From contig CABIZD010000001.1 of NCBI GenBank assembly GCA_902363125.1, forward strand, positions 124,001 through 188,000: a stretch of DNA of 64,000 bases, given 5' to 3'. Shown here piece after piece: positions 8,114 through 17,598 of this stretch (the first letter of the stretch is position 1; each line of letters starts with the position of its first letter). The notes beneath the pieces are model-generated. The model searched no databases. It was not told where the DNA came from and worked only from the letters and a program-made list of their open reading frames with translations. Made by a program: the position numbers and the translations under genes. Source of the DNA: Coriobacteriaceae bacterium (GTDB taxonomy: Bacteria; Actinomycetota; Coriobacteriia; Coriobacteriales; Coriobacteriaceae).

Positions 8114-8800
8114 ATGATCGTCGCCATCGACGGCCCCGCCGGTTCCGGCAAATCCACCATCGCCAAGGAGATCGCCCGCCAGCTGGGCTTTAACAAGCTC
8201 GACACGGGCGCCATGTATCGCGCCGTCACGTTCGCCGCGCTCGACCGCGGCATCGACCTGGACGACGAGGCGGCCATCGACGCCCTCGCCGAGCAGATCG
8301 AGATTCGCTTTACCAACGGCACCGGCGAGGACACGCGCCTGACCATTGACGGCCAGGACGCTTCGGCCGCCATCCGTACCCCGCAGGTCGACGCCAACGT
8401 ATCCAAGGTCTCGGCCTACCCGGGCGTGCGCGCCGCCATGCTCATTCACCAGCGCCGCGCCGCCGAGGACCGCGATATCGTGGCCGAGGGTCGCGACATC
8501 GGTACCGTCGTATTCCCCAACGCGCAAGTAAAGGTCTTCCTGACCGCTGACCCGCGCGAGCGCGCCCGGCGCCGCGTGCTGCAGCGTCACCAAAACGACG
8601 CCCAGCCGCTTACTGCCGAGCAGCTCGAGGCCGAGGTCGACGAGACTCTCGACGCCCTTAAGCAGCGCGACAAGCTTGACAGCAGCCGCGAGGTCGCGCC
8701 GCTCGTGCCCGCCGAGGACGCCGTGCACGTTGACTCCACCGCCCATACCATCGACGAGGTCGTCCGCATTATCGAGGACCTCATCAACCAAAGGAGGTAG
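8114..8800 (+). CDS. cmk: Cytidylate kinase
   Basis: The enzyme phosphorylates CMP and dCMP with ATP in pyrimidine salvage and lipid precursor supply. Its 228 residues include the P-loop GPAGSGKS (7-14), the LDTGAMYRAVT substrate segment, the EGRDIGTVVFP nucleoside-binding segment and an Arg-rich lid (DPRERARRRV). The ribosome site GAAAGGAAG precedes the ATG. The gene lies three bases before plsC, and the two are probably translated together. Confidence 0.95.
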   Translation: MIVAIDGPAGSGKSTIAKEIARQLGFNKLDTGAMYRAVTFAALDRGIDLDDEAAIDALAEQIEIRFTNGTGEDTRLTIDGQDASAAIRTPQVDANVSKVSAYPGVRAAMLIHQRRAAEDRDIVAEGRDIGTVVFPNAQVKVFLTADPRERARRRVLQRHQNDAQPLTAEQLEAEVDETLDALKQRDKLDSSREVAPLVPAEDAVHVDSTAHTIDEVVRIIEDLINQRR

Positions 8801-8803
8801 CCC

Positions 8804-9532
8804 ATGCGCCTGTTTAAGCAGACGCCCGAGGACTATTACAACGCCCCCTATGCCGAGTTCCCGGCGCTCATCCGCGGCACCGTCGTCGTGGTCATGGCCA
8901 TCCTGTGGGCCTTCTCCAAGCTCATGTGGCGCTGGAAGGTCGAGGACGCTGACCTGCTGTTTGAGCGCCAGGACGGACGCGGCAGCGTGGTCATCTGCAA
9001 CCACACCTCGATGCCCGAGCTCTTGGCCGTGGAGACGGCGCTGTTCTTTGGCGGCCGCCGCATCCGCCCCATCTTTAAGTCCGAGTTCGCCAAGAGCAAG
9101 ATCGTACGCTGGGCCTTTAGCCGCGTGGGCGGCATTCCCGTGGAGCGCGGCACCGCCGACATGAAGTGCCTGCGCGCCGCCCAGCATGCGCTGCAGCGCG
9201 GCGAGGACGTCCTGATCTTCCCCGAGGGCACGCGCATCCGCTCGCGCGAGATCAAGCCCGAGGTCCATGGCGGTTTTGCGCTCATCGCTCAGATGGGCAA
9301 GGCGCCCGTCAACCCACTTGCCATCTGTGGCTGGTCCGACATCACGCCCACGGGCAAAAAGCTCATGCGTCCCAAGAAGTGCTGGATTCGTGCCGGCAAG
9401 GCCGTCTCGCTTTCGGACGCGCCGGCCGGACTTAAGCGTACGGAGCGCCTGGCCTGGTTTGAGTCCGAGGCCATGAACCGCGTCTACGCCATGCGAGACG
9501 AGCTGTGCGCCGAGCATCCGGGCAGGTTCTAG
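8804..9532 (+). CDS. plsC: 1-acyl-sn-glycerol-3-phosphate acyltransferase (PlsC-like)
   Basis: This membrane-associated enzyme should transfer an acyl chain to lysophosphatidic acid. It has one N-terminal hydrophobic helix (about 24-42), the block FPEGTR (139-144) and the GGIPVERG block (109-116). In the catalytic block the sequence is NHTSMPE, so the usual HX4D becomes HX4E (H67, E72). The rest of the family pattern is intact. The gene sits in the cmk-plsC-ispH string that is common in this lineage. The substitution is conservative, but catalysis is not proven. Confidence 0.82.
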   Translation: MRLFKQTPEDYYNAPYAEFPALIRGTVVVVMAILWAFSKLMWRWKVEDADLLFERQDGRGSVVICNHTSMPELLAVETALFFGGRRIRPIFKSEFAKSKIVRWAFSRVGGIPVERGTADMKCLRAAQHALQRGEDVLIFPEGTRIRSREIKPEVHGGFALIAQMGKAPVNPLAICGWSDITPTGKKLMRPKKCWIRAGKAVSLSDAPAGLKRTERLAWFESEAMNRVYAMRDELCAEHPGRF

Positions 9533-9534
9533 CC

Positions 9535-10434
9535 ATGAGCGAGAACGTGACGAACACAGCCGCGACTGCGTCCGACCAGGACGGCGCGCCTACCATCGAG
9601 ATCGCCGCCCACGCCGGCACTTGCTACGGCGTACAGCGTGCGCTCGATATGGCATTGGCGGCCGCCCCGCAGGCGGAGGAGAACGCTCGGGTCCACACCC
9701 TGGGTCCGCTCATCCATAACCCCATCGTGGTACGCGAGCTCACCGAGGCAGGCGTCGGTCTGGCCGACACCTTGGACGGCACCACGTCGGGCACTGTGAT
9801 CATCCGCGCCCACGGCGTGGTGCCGCAGGTCATTGATGCCGCTCGCGAGCGTGGCCTTAACGTCGTTGACGCCACCTGCCCCTACGTGAAGAAGGTCCAC
9901 GTGGCGGCCGAGCGCCTGGTGCGCGAGGGCTACCGCGTGATCGTCGTGGGCGAGCCGGGCCACCCCGAAGTCGAGGGCATCCTGGGCCACGCCGGCGATG
10001 ACGCGCAGGTCGTGAGCTGCGCTGCCGATGCGGATGCGCTGCCGCTCAAGGGCAAGGTGGGCCTCGTTGTACAGACCACCCAGACCGCGCAGAACTTGGC
10101 TGAGGTCGTAGCTGCCATCACCCCGCGTGTGCAGGAACTGCGCGTGATCAACACCATCTGCGCCGCTACGAGCGAGCGCCAGCAGGCCGCCGCCGCACTT
10201 GCCAACCGCTGCGACTGCATGGTCGTCGTGGGCGGCAAAAACTCCGGCAACACGCGCCGTCTGGCGCAGATCTGCGCTGACGCCTGCGAGCGCACGTATC
10301 ACATCGAGGAAGCTTCTGAGCTCCAAGCCGCGTGGTTTACCGAAGCTCACCACATCGGCATCACCGCCGGAGCCTCCACCCCGCAAGAACACATCGAGCG
10401 CGCCGTCGAGCGCATCAAGGAGCTTTGTCGCTAA
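9535..10434 (+). CDS. ispH: 4-hydroxy-3-methylbut-2-enyl diphosphate reductase
   Basis: IspH makes IPP and DMAPP in the last step of the non-mevalonate isoprenoid pathway, using an iron-sulfur cluster. All three cluster cysteines are present: C30 (GTCYGV), C115 (DATCPYV) and C209 (NTICAAT). The AHGV and TAGAST motifs of the active site are also present. I chose the ATG at 9535 (MSENV), two bases after the plsC stop; an upstream ATG at 9505 lies inside plsC. The roughly 20-residue N-terminal lead is not conserved in the family. It ends two bases before the DUF512 gene. Confidence 0.94.
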   Translation: MSENVTNTAATASDQDGAPTIEIAAHAGTCYGVQRALDMALAAAPQAEENARVHTLGPLIHNPIVVRELTEAGVGLADTLDGTTSGTVIIRAHGVVPQVIDAARERGLNVVDATCPYVKKVHVAAERLVREGYRVIVVGEPGHPEVEGILGHAGDDAQVVSCAADADALPLKGKVGLVVQTTQTAQNLAEVVAAITPRVQELRVINTICAATSERQQAAAALANRCDCMVVVGGKNSGNTRRLAQICADACERTYHIEEASELQAAWFTEAHHIGITAGASTPQEHIERAVERIKELCR

Positions 10435-10436
10435 CC

Positions 10437-11879
10437 ATGGACCAGACCGTACCCGCATACGCCGCCGAGGTGGCCGATTACGGGCGCAGCCGCGACCCCG
10501 AGCCGGGTGAGGGCGCGCTCGTCAAGAACGTGCGTCCCGAATCGCCCGCGTGGGATGTGGGTATCGAGCCGGGCATGCGCGTGCTCACGGTCAACGGTGA
10601 GCAGCTTACCGACATGATTGTGTGGCTCTGGGAGGCCGACGATGATACCGTCGACCTCGAGGTTTTCGACCCACGCGACAACAGCGTCACCCCCGTCGAG
10701 CTCGACCGCTTCCCGGGAGAGGACTGGGGCCTTGAATTCGATGGTCCCATCTTCGACGGCATGCGCACCTGCGTAAACGCCTGCGTGTTCTGCTTTATGA
10801 CCATGCTGCCCAAGGGCGGCCGTTCAACGCTCTATATTCGCGACGACGACTATCGCCTAAGCTTTTTGCAGGGCAACTTCGTCACGCTCACGAACCTCAC
10901 CGACGAAGATGTTCAAAACGTCATCCAGCGCAACATGAGTCCCATGAACGTGTCGGTCCACGCTGTGAGCCCCGACGTCCGCCGTCGTATGATGGGCCGT
11001 AACGCCCAGCGAGGCATGGACGTACTCGAGACCATCATGGCCGCCGGCATCGAGATTCACGCGCAGATCGTGTTGTGCCCCGGCATGAACGACGGCGAGG
11101 AGCTGGAAAAGACCCTACGCTTTTGCGAGGAGCACGAGCAAATCACAAGCCTGGGCATTGTGCCGCTCGGCTTTACCAAGCATCAGAACCGTTTTAGCTG
11201 GTCCTACAGCGACAAGCCCGAGCTAGCGCGCGAGACCATTGCCATGATCCGTCCCTACCAGGATCGTGCCTACGAACGCTTTGGCCGCCACACCTTCCAG
11301 ATGAGCGACGAGTTCTATCTGGACGCCGGCATCGATCCTCCCGAGGCAGACTTTTACGACGGCTACCCGCAGTACTACGACGGCATCGGCATGATCCGCT
11401 CGTATCTGAACGAGACCGACGACGTGCTTGCCGCCGATACCGAGCGTCTGGCCCGCGTCCGCGAGGCCATCGCCGCCCGCAGCCAGCACCTGCTGTGCCT
11501 CTCGGGCGCCAGCGCACGCGACACGGTGGCCCGCTTTGTGGAGTCGCCCCAGGGACTCGCCGGCACCGTCACGGCCATCAAGAACCGCTACTTTGGCGGC
11601 AACGTGGACGTGACCGGCCTCATCGTCGCGTGTGACATTCTGGAGCAGCTGCCCCAAGACCTGTCGGGGGTTATGCTCTTTGTGCCTAAGCTCATGTTCA
11701 ACGCTGACGGCATGACGCTTGACGAGTATCATCGTGACGATTTACTCGCAAGCCTTACCAGTCGCGGCGCCGAGGTTCATGTGGTGTCGACCATGCCGCA
11801 TGAGCTGCTCGATACCCTGGAGCATATCCTTGGCATTGTGCCCGCAGACTCTACTAATTCCGCTGACCCTACCCATTAA
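10437..11879 (+). CDS. DUF512 radical-SAM-like protein with PDZ domain
   Basis: The 480-residue protein has an N-terminal PDZ-like domain (about 25-75, with GIEPGMRVLTVNG). The cysteine cluster CVNACVFC (C112, C116, C119) follows, the CX3CX2C pattern that binds a 4Fe-4S cluster in radical SAM enzymes. The central region matches the family known as DUF512. Members often lie next to der, as here (11 bases), which hints at a ribosome- or tRNA-related role. No reaction is established for this family to my knowledge. The start at 10437 is two bases after ispH. Confidence 0.88.
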   Translation: MDQTVPAYAAEVADYGRSRDPEPGEGALVKNVRPESPAWDVGIEPGMRVLTVNGEQLTDMIVWLWEADDDTVDLEVFDPRDNSVTPVELDRFPGEDWGLEFDGPIFDGMRTCVNACVFCFMTMLPKGGRSTLYIRDDDYRLSFLQGNFVTLTNLTDEDVQNVIQRNMSPMNVSVHAVSPDVRRRMMGRNAQRGMDVLETIMAAGIEIHAQIVLCPGMNDGEELEKTLRFCEEHEQITSLGIVPLGFTKHQNRFSWSYSDKPELARETIAMIRPYQDRAYERFGRHTFQMSDEFYLDAGIDPPEADFYDGYPQYYDGIGMIRSYLNETDDVLAADTERLARVREAIAARSQHLLCLSGASARDTVARFVESPQGLAGTVTAIKNRYFGGNVDVTGLIVACDILEQLPQDLSGVMLFVPKLMFNADGMTLDEYHRDDLLASLTSRGAEVHVVSTMPHELLDTLEHILGIVPADSTNSADPTH

Positions 11880-11889
11880 AGGAGAGCAG

Positions 11890-13224
11890 ATGAAACCTAT
11901 CGTCGCCGTCGTCGGACGCCCCAACGTTGGCAAGTCCACGCTCGTTAACCGCCTGGCCCAGACCTCGGACGCCATCGTCCACGAGTCCCGCGGCGTCACG
12001 CGCGACCGCTCGTATCACACGGCCGATTGGAACGGCCGCGAGTTCACCATCGTCGACACGGGCGGTATCGAGCCGCTCAAGAGCGACGACGTCTTTGCCA
12101 CGTCCATCCGCGACCAGGCCCTCGCCGCCGCCGAGGAAGCCGCCGTCATCCTGTTTGTGGTCGACGGCCGCACCGGCGTCACCGAGGAGGACGAGTCGGT
12201 CGCTCGCATGCTCAAGCGCTGCGACAAGCCGGTCTTTCTGCTGGTGAACAAGCTCGACAACCCCGATCGCGAAAACGACAGCATCTGGGAGTTCTATTCG
12301 CTCGGCATCGGCGAGCCCACGCCGCTCTCGGCCCTGCATGGTCATGGCACGGGCGACCTGCTCGACGACATCGTGGCCCTATTGCCCGAGGAGGAGGACG
12401 AGGTCGCCGATGAGTTCCCCGATGCGCTGAACGTGGCCATCATCGGCCGCCCCAACGCCGGTAAGTCCTCGCTGTTCAACCGCATCCTGGGCGCCGACCG
12501 CTCTATCGTGTCCAACATTGCCGGCACCACGCGCGACGCCATCGACACCGTCGTGGAGCGCAACGGCAAGCACTACCGCATGGTCGACACCGCGGGCATC
12601 CGCAAGAAGAGCACCGTGTACGAGAACATCGAGTACTACTCGATGGTCCGCGGCCTGCGCGCCATCGACCGCGCCGACGTGGCGCTGCTCGTCGTCGACG
12701 CCTCCGTGGGCGTTACCGAACAGGACCAGAAGGTCATGGGTCTTGCCATCGAGCGCGGCTGTGCCATCGTTGTGCTGCTCAACAAGTGGGACCTGCTCGA
12801 CGATGACCGCAAGCGCGAGGCCTGCATGGAGACCATCGACCGCCGTCTGGGCGTCATGGCTCCCTGGGCCCAGTACCTGCGCATCTCGGCCCTCACTGGC
12901 CGCAGCGTCGAGAAGATCTGGGCGATGGTCGACGCAGCCGAGAAGACGCGCTCGCAAAAGATCAGCACCTCGCGCCTCAATACGTTCCTCACCGACCTGC
13001 GCGAGTTTGGCCACACCGTGGTAGACGGCAAGCGCCGGCTGCGCATGCACTACGTGACCCAGACGGGCGTCAACCCGCCGACGTTCACGTTCTTCGTCAA
13101 CCACAGCGACCTGGTCAACGACACCTACCAGCGTTACGTGGAGAACCGCATGCGCTCGACCTTCGATTTTGCCGGTACGCCCATTCGACTCTTCTTTAGG
13201 AAGAAGGAGCAAAAGGATGCATAA
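11890..13224 (+). CDS. der: Ribosome biogenesis GTPase Der (EngA)
   Basis: Der assists late assembly of the 50S subunit. The 444-residue protein has two tandem GTPase domains. The first has GRPNVGKS (9-16), DTGG and NKLD; the second has GRPNAGKS near 186, DTAG and NKWD. A C-terminal KH-like domain with VNPPTFTFFVN follows. I chose the ATG at 11890 after AAAGGAGAG; an upstream extension runs into the DUF512 gene. The stop overlaps the start of plsY. Confidence 0.96.
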   Translation: MKPIVAVVGRPNVGKSTLVNRLAQTSDAIVHESRGVTRDRSYHTADWNGREFTIVDTGGIEPLKSDDVFATSIRDQALAAAEEAAVILFVVDGRTGVTEEDESVARMLKRCDKPVFLLVNKLDNPDRENDSIWEFYSLGIGEPTPLSALHGHGTGDLLDDIVALLPEEEDEVADEFPDALNVAIIGRPNAGKSSLFNRILGADRSIVSNIAGTTRDAIDTVVERNGKHYRMVDTAGIRKKSTVYENIEYYSMVRGLRAIDRADVALLVVDASVGVTEQDQKVMGLAIERGCAIVVLLNKWDLLDDDRKREACMETIDRRLGVMAPWAQYLRISALTGRSVEKIWAMVDAAEKTRSQKISTSRLNTFLTDLREFGHTVVDGKRRLRMHYVTQTGVNPPTFTFFVNHSDLVNDTYQRYVENRMRSTFDFAGTPIRLFFRKKEQKDA

Positions 13225-13900
13225 TCCGATTCTGCTGACCGCCATCTGCGCCGTGGTCTCGTTCTTTATCGGAGCGATTCCGTTTGGCCTGATCCTGGGC
13301 CGCGTGTTTAACCACACCGACATCCGCAAGGCGGGCTCCGGCAACATCGGCACCACCAACGCGCTGCGCGTGGCCGGCCCCAAGGTCGCGGCGCTCACGC
13401 TGCTGCTCGACTGCTTGAAGGGCGCCATCTGCGTCATGATCGCGCGTCCGCTCATCGCGGGCGTGGGCTATGGCTTCCCTGTGAGCATCATGGCACCTGG
13501 AGCCCCCGGCGACTGGATGCTCGGTGTCATTTGCCTAGCAGCGGTGTGGGGCCACATCTTCTCGCCCTACCTCAACTTCCATGGCGGCAAGGGTATCGCA
13601 GTTGGTCTGGGCGTCATCCTCGCCTGGTACTGGCCCATCGGACTCTCGCTGCTGGGCATGTTTATCGTGGCCGTCGCCATCACCAAGTTTGTGTCGGTGG
13701 GCTCGCTTGCCGCGGCCATCGGTCTTCCCATCGCCGTTTGCGCGGTCTTTCCGTACGGCAGCCTGGGACTTAAGTTTTGCATGGCGATGATCGGCATCAC
13801 CGTGGTGTGGGCCCATCGTGCGAACATCAAAAAGCTCATGACGGGTAAGGAGTCCAAGCTCTCGTTTACCAAGCGCGTCACCGAGCCCGACGATAAGTAG
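13217..13900 (+). CDS. plsY: Glycerol-3-phosphate acyltransferase PlsY
   Basis: PlsY uses acyl-phosphate to acylate glycerol-3-phosphate, the first step of phospholipid synthesis. The 227-residue protein is largely hydrophobic and shows the loop motifs GSGNIGTTNALR, FHGGKGIA and WAHRANIKKL. I chose the ATG at 13217, which overlaps the der stop and follows AAGGAG. An upstream in-frame start would lie inside der. It is followed by gpsA, which supplies its substrate. Confidence 0.93.
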   Translation: MHNPILLTAICAVVSFFIGAIPFGLILGRVFNHTDIRKAGSGNIGTTNALRVAGPKVAALTLLLDCLKGAICVMIARPLIAGVGYGFPVSIMAPGAPGDWMLGVICLAAVWGHIFSPYLNFHGGKGIAVGLGVILAWYWPIGLSLLGMFIVAVAITKFVSVGSLAAAIGLPIAVCAVFPYGSLGLKFCMAMIGITVVWAHRANIKKLMTGKESKLSFTKRVTEPDDK

Positions 13901-13909
13901 GAGAGAGTC

Positions 13910-14917
13910 ATGAATGTTGCGCTGATTGGCTCTGGCTCTTGGGGAACCGCCGTCGCCGGCCTTGCCGCCGCGCGAGCCGAGCGCGTGACCATGTGGGCCC
14001 ATAGTGAACAGACGGCCGCCGGCATTAATGGCGATCATCGCAATCCCCGCTATCTGGTGGACTACGTGCTGCCGGAAAACGTTGTCGCCACGACGGACTT
14101 GGAACAGGCGCTCGACGGCGCCGAGGCCATCATCTTTGCCGTGCCCTCCACGCACTTGCGCGACGTCTGCCACCAGGCGGCGCCGTTCATCGCCGACGAC
14201 GCCCCGGTGCTCTGCCTCACTAAGGGCATCGAGCCCGAGTCGGGCCTGCTCATGAGCGAGGTCATCGCCAGCGAGATCGGCAACGAGGCACGCGTGGCGG
14301 CGCTGTCGGGCCCCAACCATGCCGAGGAAATCTGCCGCGGCGGACTTTCTGCCGCCGTCATCGCCAGCGAAGATCCGCAGGTAGGGGAGACCTTTAAGGA
14401 CTTGCTCCTATCCACGGCCTTCCGCATCTACCTGTCGCAGGACATGACGGGTGTCGAAGTCTGCGGCGCTATGAAAAACGTCATCGCCATCGTGTGCGGC
14501 ATCTCCGCCGGCTCGGGCGCAGGCGATAACACGCTCGCCCTTATCATGACGCGCGGCCTGGCTGAGATCAGCCGCCTGGTGCACGCCCGAGGCGGTCAAG
14601 CTATGACCTGCATGGGGCTTGCCGGCATGGGCGACCTCATTGCCACCTGCACCTCGGAGCATTCGCGCAACCGTACCTTTGGCTACGAGTTTGCCCACGG
14701 CGTGTCGCTCGACGAGTACCAGGCGCGCACGCATATGGTGGTCGAGGGCGCCGTCGCGGCCCGCAGCGTCAGCGAGCTCGCCCGTTCACTGGGCGTAGAC
14801 ATTCCGCTCACCTTTGCCGTGGAGCAAACGCTCTACAACGGTGTTACTTTGGATAGGGCGCTCGAGATTCTTACCGATCGCGTCCCTTCTCAAGAGTTCT
14901 ACGGACTCACCGACTAG
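13910..14917 (+). CDS. gpsA: NAD(P)-dependent glycerol-3-phosphate dehydrogenase
   Basis: GpsA reduces dihydroxyacetone phosphate to glycerol-3-phosphate for PlsY. The 335-residue protein starts with the nucleotide fold GSGSWGTAVA. It contains KGIE, SGPNHAEEI and the catalytic-lysine segment VCGAMKNVIAI, and ends with the family VEGAVAARSVSELA region. A ribosome site AGGAGAG precedes the ATG. The pairing plsY-gpsA is functionally logical. Confidence 0.95.
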   Translation: MNVALIGSGSWGTAVAGLAAARAERVTMWAHSEQTAAGINGDHRNPRYLVDYVLPENVVATTDLEQALDGAEAIIFAVPSTHLRDVCHQAAPFIADDAPVLCLTKGIEPESGLLMSEVIASEIGNEARVAALSGPNHAEEICRGGLSAAVIASEDPQVGETFKDLLLSTAFRIYLSQDMTGVEVCGAMKNVIAIVCGISAGSGAGDNTLALIMTRGLAEISRLVHARGGQAMTCMGLAGMGDLIATCTSEHSRNRTFGYEFAHGVSLDEYQARTHMVVEGAVAARSVSELARSLGVDIPLTFAVEQTLYNGVTLDRALEILTDRVPSQEFYGLTD

Positions 14918-14935
14918 CGCAGAAAGGCTTCTACC

Positions 14936-15607
14936 ATGGGTTCCATCAAAATCGCTCCGTCCGTCCTTTCGGCCGACATGGCCAACCTCAAGGGCGAGCT
15001 CGACAAGATCGCCGGCGCCGACTACGTGCACTTCGACGTTATGGACGGTCACTTTACCGGCAACCTCACCTTTGGCGTTGACATCCTTAAGGCCGTCAAG
15101 CGTTCCACCGATGTACCGGTCGACGCGCACCTGATGGTGTCGAACCCCGACGAGACGGTCGATTGGTACGCCGACGCTGGTGCCGACATGATCACCGTGC
15201 ACTACGAGGCCTCCACGCACCTGCACCGCACGCTCACCCATCTGCAGCAGCGCGGCGTCAAGGCCGGCGTAGTGCTCAACCCCGCCACCCCCGTGTGCGC
15301 GCTCGAAAGCATCATCGACGTCGTCGACATGGTGCTGCTCATGAGCGTGAACCCCGGCTTTGGCGGCCAGAGCTTTATTCCCGGTACCATTGCCAAACTG
15401 CACGAGCTCAAGGCCATGTGCGAGCGTCACGGCGTTTCACCCCTCATCGAGGTCGACGGCGGTATTTCTTCCAAGAACATTGCCGAGGTCGTCAAGGCCG
15501 GTGCCAACGTGCTCGTAGCCGGCTCCGCCGTATTTAAGTCCGAAGATCCCGCCGCCGAGGTTGCGCTGCTGCAGAAGCTGGGCAACGAGGCCGCACAGGA
15601 GGCATAA
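14936..15607 (+). CDS. rpe: Ribulose-phosphate 3-epimerase
   Basis: Rpe interconverts ribulose-5-phosphate and xylulose-5-phosphate in the pentose phosphate pathway. The 223-residue TIM barrel shows the signatures IAPSVLSADMANL, HFDVMDGHF, DAHLMV, NPGFGGQSF and EVDGGI, which include the metal and general acid-base residues. A ribosome site with AGAAAGG lies upstream. The gene is translated in line with gpsA and the following aminotransferase-fold enzyme. Confidence 0.95.
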   Translation: MGSIKIAPSVLSADMANLKGELDKIAGADYVHFDVMDGHFTGNLTFGVDILKAVKRSTDVPVDAHLMVSNPDETVDWYADAGADMITVHYEASTHLHRTLTHLQQRGVKAGVVLNPATPVCALESIIDVVDMVLLMSVNPGFGGQSFIPGTIAKLHELKAMCERHGVSPLIEVDGGISSKNIAEVVKAGANVLVAGSAVFKSEDPAAEVALLQKLGNEAAQEA

Positions 15608-15613
15608 ACCCTT

Positions 15614-16792
15614 ATGACCCCAGGTCAAAACCGCATACTCGTGAATCTTGACTATGCCGCCTCGACGCCCATGCGCGCCGAGGCGCTCCTTGCGCAGCGC
15701 GAATATGACGACAGCGAGCTTGCAGGCGTCAACCCCAACTCGCTGCACTCGCTCGGCCGCAAGGCCGCCGCGCGCCTGGAGGTTGCCCGTCGCGAGATCG
15801 CCCATAGCTTTGGCGCACGCGTCCGCCCGTCCGAGATTGTTCTGACCAACGGCGGCACCGAAGCCAACCAGCTGGCGCTGCTCGGTCTTGCCGAGGGCGC
15901 TCGTCAGCGCGATCGCAAGCGCGGTCGTGTGATCGTTTCGGCCATCGAGCACGATTCGATTCTGGACAACCTGCCGCTGCTGCGTGCTGCCGGCTTTACC
16001 GTCGACCTGGTGCAGCCCTGCCGCGCAGGCTACGTTGAGCCTGCCACGCTTGTCGAGCTACTAGGCGACGACGTGGCGCTCGTGAGCATCATGGTTGCCA
16101 ACAACGAGACCGGCGTGGTGCAGCCCATCCGCGAGCTTGCCGCGGCCGCGCATACCGTGGGCGCCCTGTTCCACACCGATGCCATCCAGGGGTATCTGCA
16201 CATTCCGCTCGATGCCGCCGAGCTGGGCGTCGATGCTATGTCCGTCGCCGCCCATAAAATTGGCGGTCCTGTGGCATCCGGCGCGCTTTACGTTAAGACC
16301 CGCACGCCGCTGCGCCCGCGCATCTTCGGCGGCGGACAGGAGGCCGGTCGTCGTGCCGGCACGCAGGACTTGCGTACACAGCTGGCTTTTGCCGCTGCCG
16401 CTTCCGCGCTGTTGCCGAATGTTGCCCAGGAGTGCACAACGCTGCAGGCCTTATCCGACAAGCTCTACGCCACGCTTACGGCTCATCCGCGTATTCATGC
16501 CACCATGGGCGACTACGCACAGGCCGATCGCCTGCCGGGCATGGTGTCGATCTACGTTGACGGTATGGACTCCGAGGAGCTCATCGTCAAGCTCGATGCC
16601 GCCGGCTTTGAGGTTTCGGCCGGCTCGGCGTGCTCGAGCGGCAGCATGGACCCGAGCCATGTGCTCAGCGCCATGGGCATCGGTCGCGAGCAGGCGCTGG
16701 GCGCGCTGCGCATCTCGTTCGATGACCGCGTGAACCCTGCCGACCTGGATGAGTTCGCTCAAACGCTGCTCTCGATCGTGGGTGCCGCATGA
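15614..16792 (+). CDS. Cysteine desulfurase (NifS/IscS family)
   Basis: This PLP enzyme takes sulfur from cysteine for iron-sulfur clusters or thiolated tRNA. Its 392 residues begin with LDYAASTPMR. The PLP lysine lies in AHKIGGP (about K215) and the active cysteine in GSACSSGSMDPSH (about C340). AGGAGG lies upstream of the ATG. No scaffold or mnmA gene is adjacent. The next gene starts inside its stop (ATGA). I do not assign a specific symbol because nifS, iscS and tRNA-linked paralogues look alike. Confidence 0.9.
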   Translation: MTPGQNRILVNLDYAASTPMRAEALLAQREYDDSELAGVNPNSLHSLGRKAAARLEVARREIAHSFGARVRPSEIVLTNGGTEANQLALLGLAEGARQRDRKRGRVIVSAIEHDSILDNLPLLRAAGFTVDLVQPCRAGYVEPATLVELLGDDVALVSIMVANNETGVVQPIRELAAAAHTVGALFHTDAIQGYLHIPLDAAELGVDAMSVAAHKIGGPVASGALYVKTRTPLRPRIFGGGQEAGRRAGTQDLRTQLAFAAAASALLPNVAQECTTLQALSDKLYATLTAHPRIHATMGDYAQADRLPGMVSIYVDGMDSEELIVKLDAAGFEVSAGSACSSGSMDPSHVLSAMGIGREQALGALRISFDDRVNPADLDEFAQTLLSIVGAA

Positions 16793-17598
16793 TCGTCGCC
16801 GAGCTTGAGCGCGCGCTGCTGGCACGCTATCCCAAGGCGGACGCCGAGGGCTGGGATCATGTAGGGCTCTCCGTGGGAGATCCCGCTGCCGAGATCACTG
16901 GCGTTGCCTGCGCACTCGATGCGACCAAGGCTAATGTTCGCCGCGCCCAAGAAGCCGGTGCCAACGTGCTGCTGACGCATCATCCCGTCTATATCAAGGC
17001 ACCCGAGGCCTTTTGTCCGGCGGATGCCACACGACCCCAGTGCAGTGCGGCCCTCTACGAGGCTGCCCGCTGCGGGGTGAGCATTATCTCGCTCCACACC
17101 AACCTGGACCGCTCGCACGAAGCCCGTGTCTGCCTGAGCAAGCTGCTGGGTGCCGCACCCGTGAGCTCACTGGAGCACGTGGACGACCCCGAGGCCACCG
17201 GCCTGGGCGCACTTGCAACGCTCAACGACCCATGCACGCTGCGCGATCTTGCCACCCGTGCTGCCACGGCCTTTGGCAGCGACCCGCGTGTGTGGGGCGA
17301 GGTCGATCACCCGTGTCGAACCGTCGCCATTTTGGGCGGCTCCCTGGGCGACTTCGGAGAGCTCGCCATCACCGCAGACGCTGATGTTGTCGTGACGGGC
17401 GAGGCGGGGTACCACGTGGCGCAAGACCTTGCCTTGCGCGGGCTGCCGGTGATCTTGCTCGGCCACGACCGCTCCGAGGAGCCGTTCGTTGATATATTGA
17501 TGAACTCTGCAGTTGACGCCGGGGTCGACCCCCGTCATGCGATTAAAATACTGAACCCTTGCCAATGGTGGACTGTGACAAAAGGAGAGAACTTATGA
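16789..17598 (+). CDS. Nif3-like dinuclear metal protein
   Basis: A 269-residue member of the Nif3 family (DUF34), sometimes annotated as GTP cyclohydrolase 1 type 2 homologue. Metal-binding motifs are present: LLTHHPVY near 63-70, LHTNLDR near 103 and LLGHDRSEEPF near 220. The gene overlaps the cysteine desulfurase by four bases and the zinc-ribbon gene by four, so the three are translated together. The nif3 plus zinc-ribbon pair is common in Firmicutes and Actinobacteria. The biochemical role is not settled. Confidence 0.88.
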   Translation: MIVAELERALLARYPKADAEGWDHVGLSVGDPAAEITGVACALDATKANVRRAQEAGANVLLTHHPVYIKAPEAFCPADATRPQCSAALYEAARCGVSIISLHTNLDRSHEARVCLSKLLGAAPVSSLEHVDDPEATGLGALATLNDPCTLRDLATRAATAFGSDPRVWGEVDHPCRTVAILGGSLGDFGELAITADADVVVTGEAGYHVAQDLALRGLPVILLGHDRSEEPFVDILMNSAVDAGVDPRHAIKILNPCQWWTVTKGENL

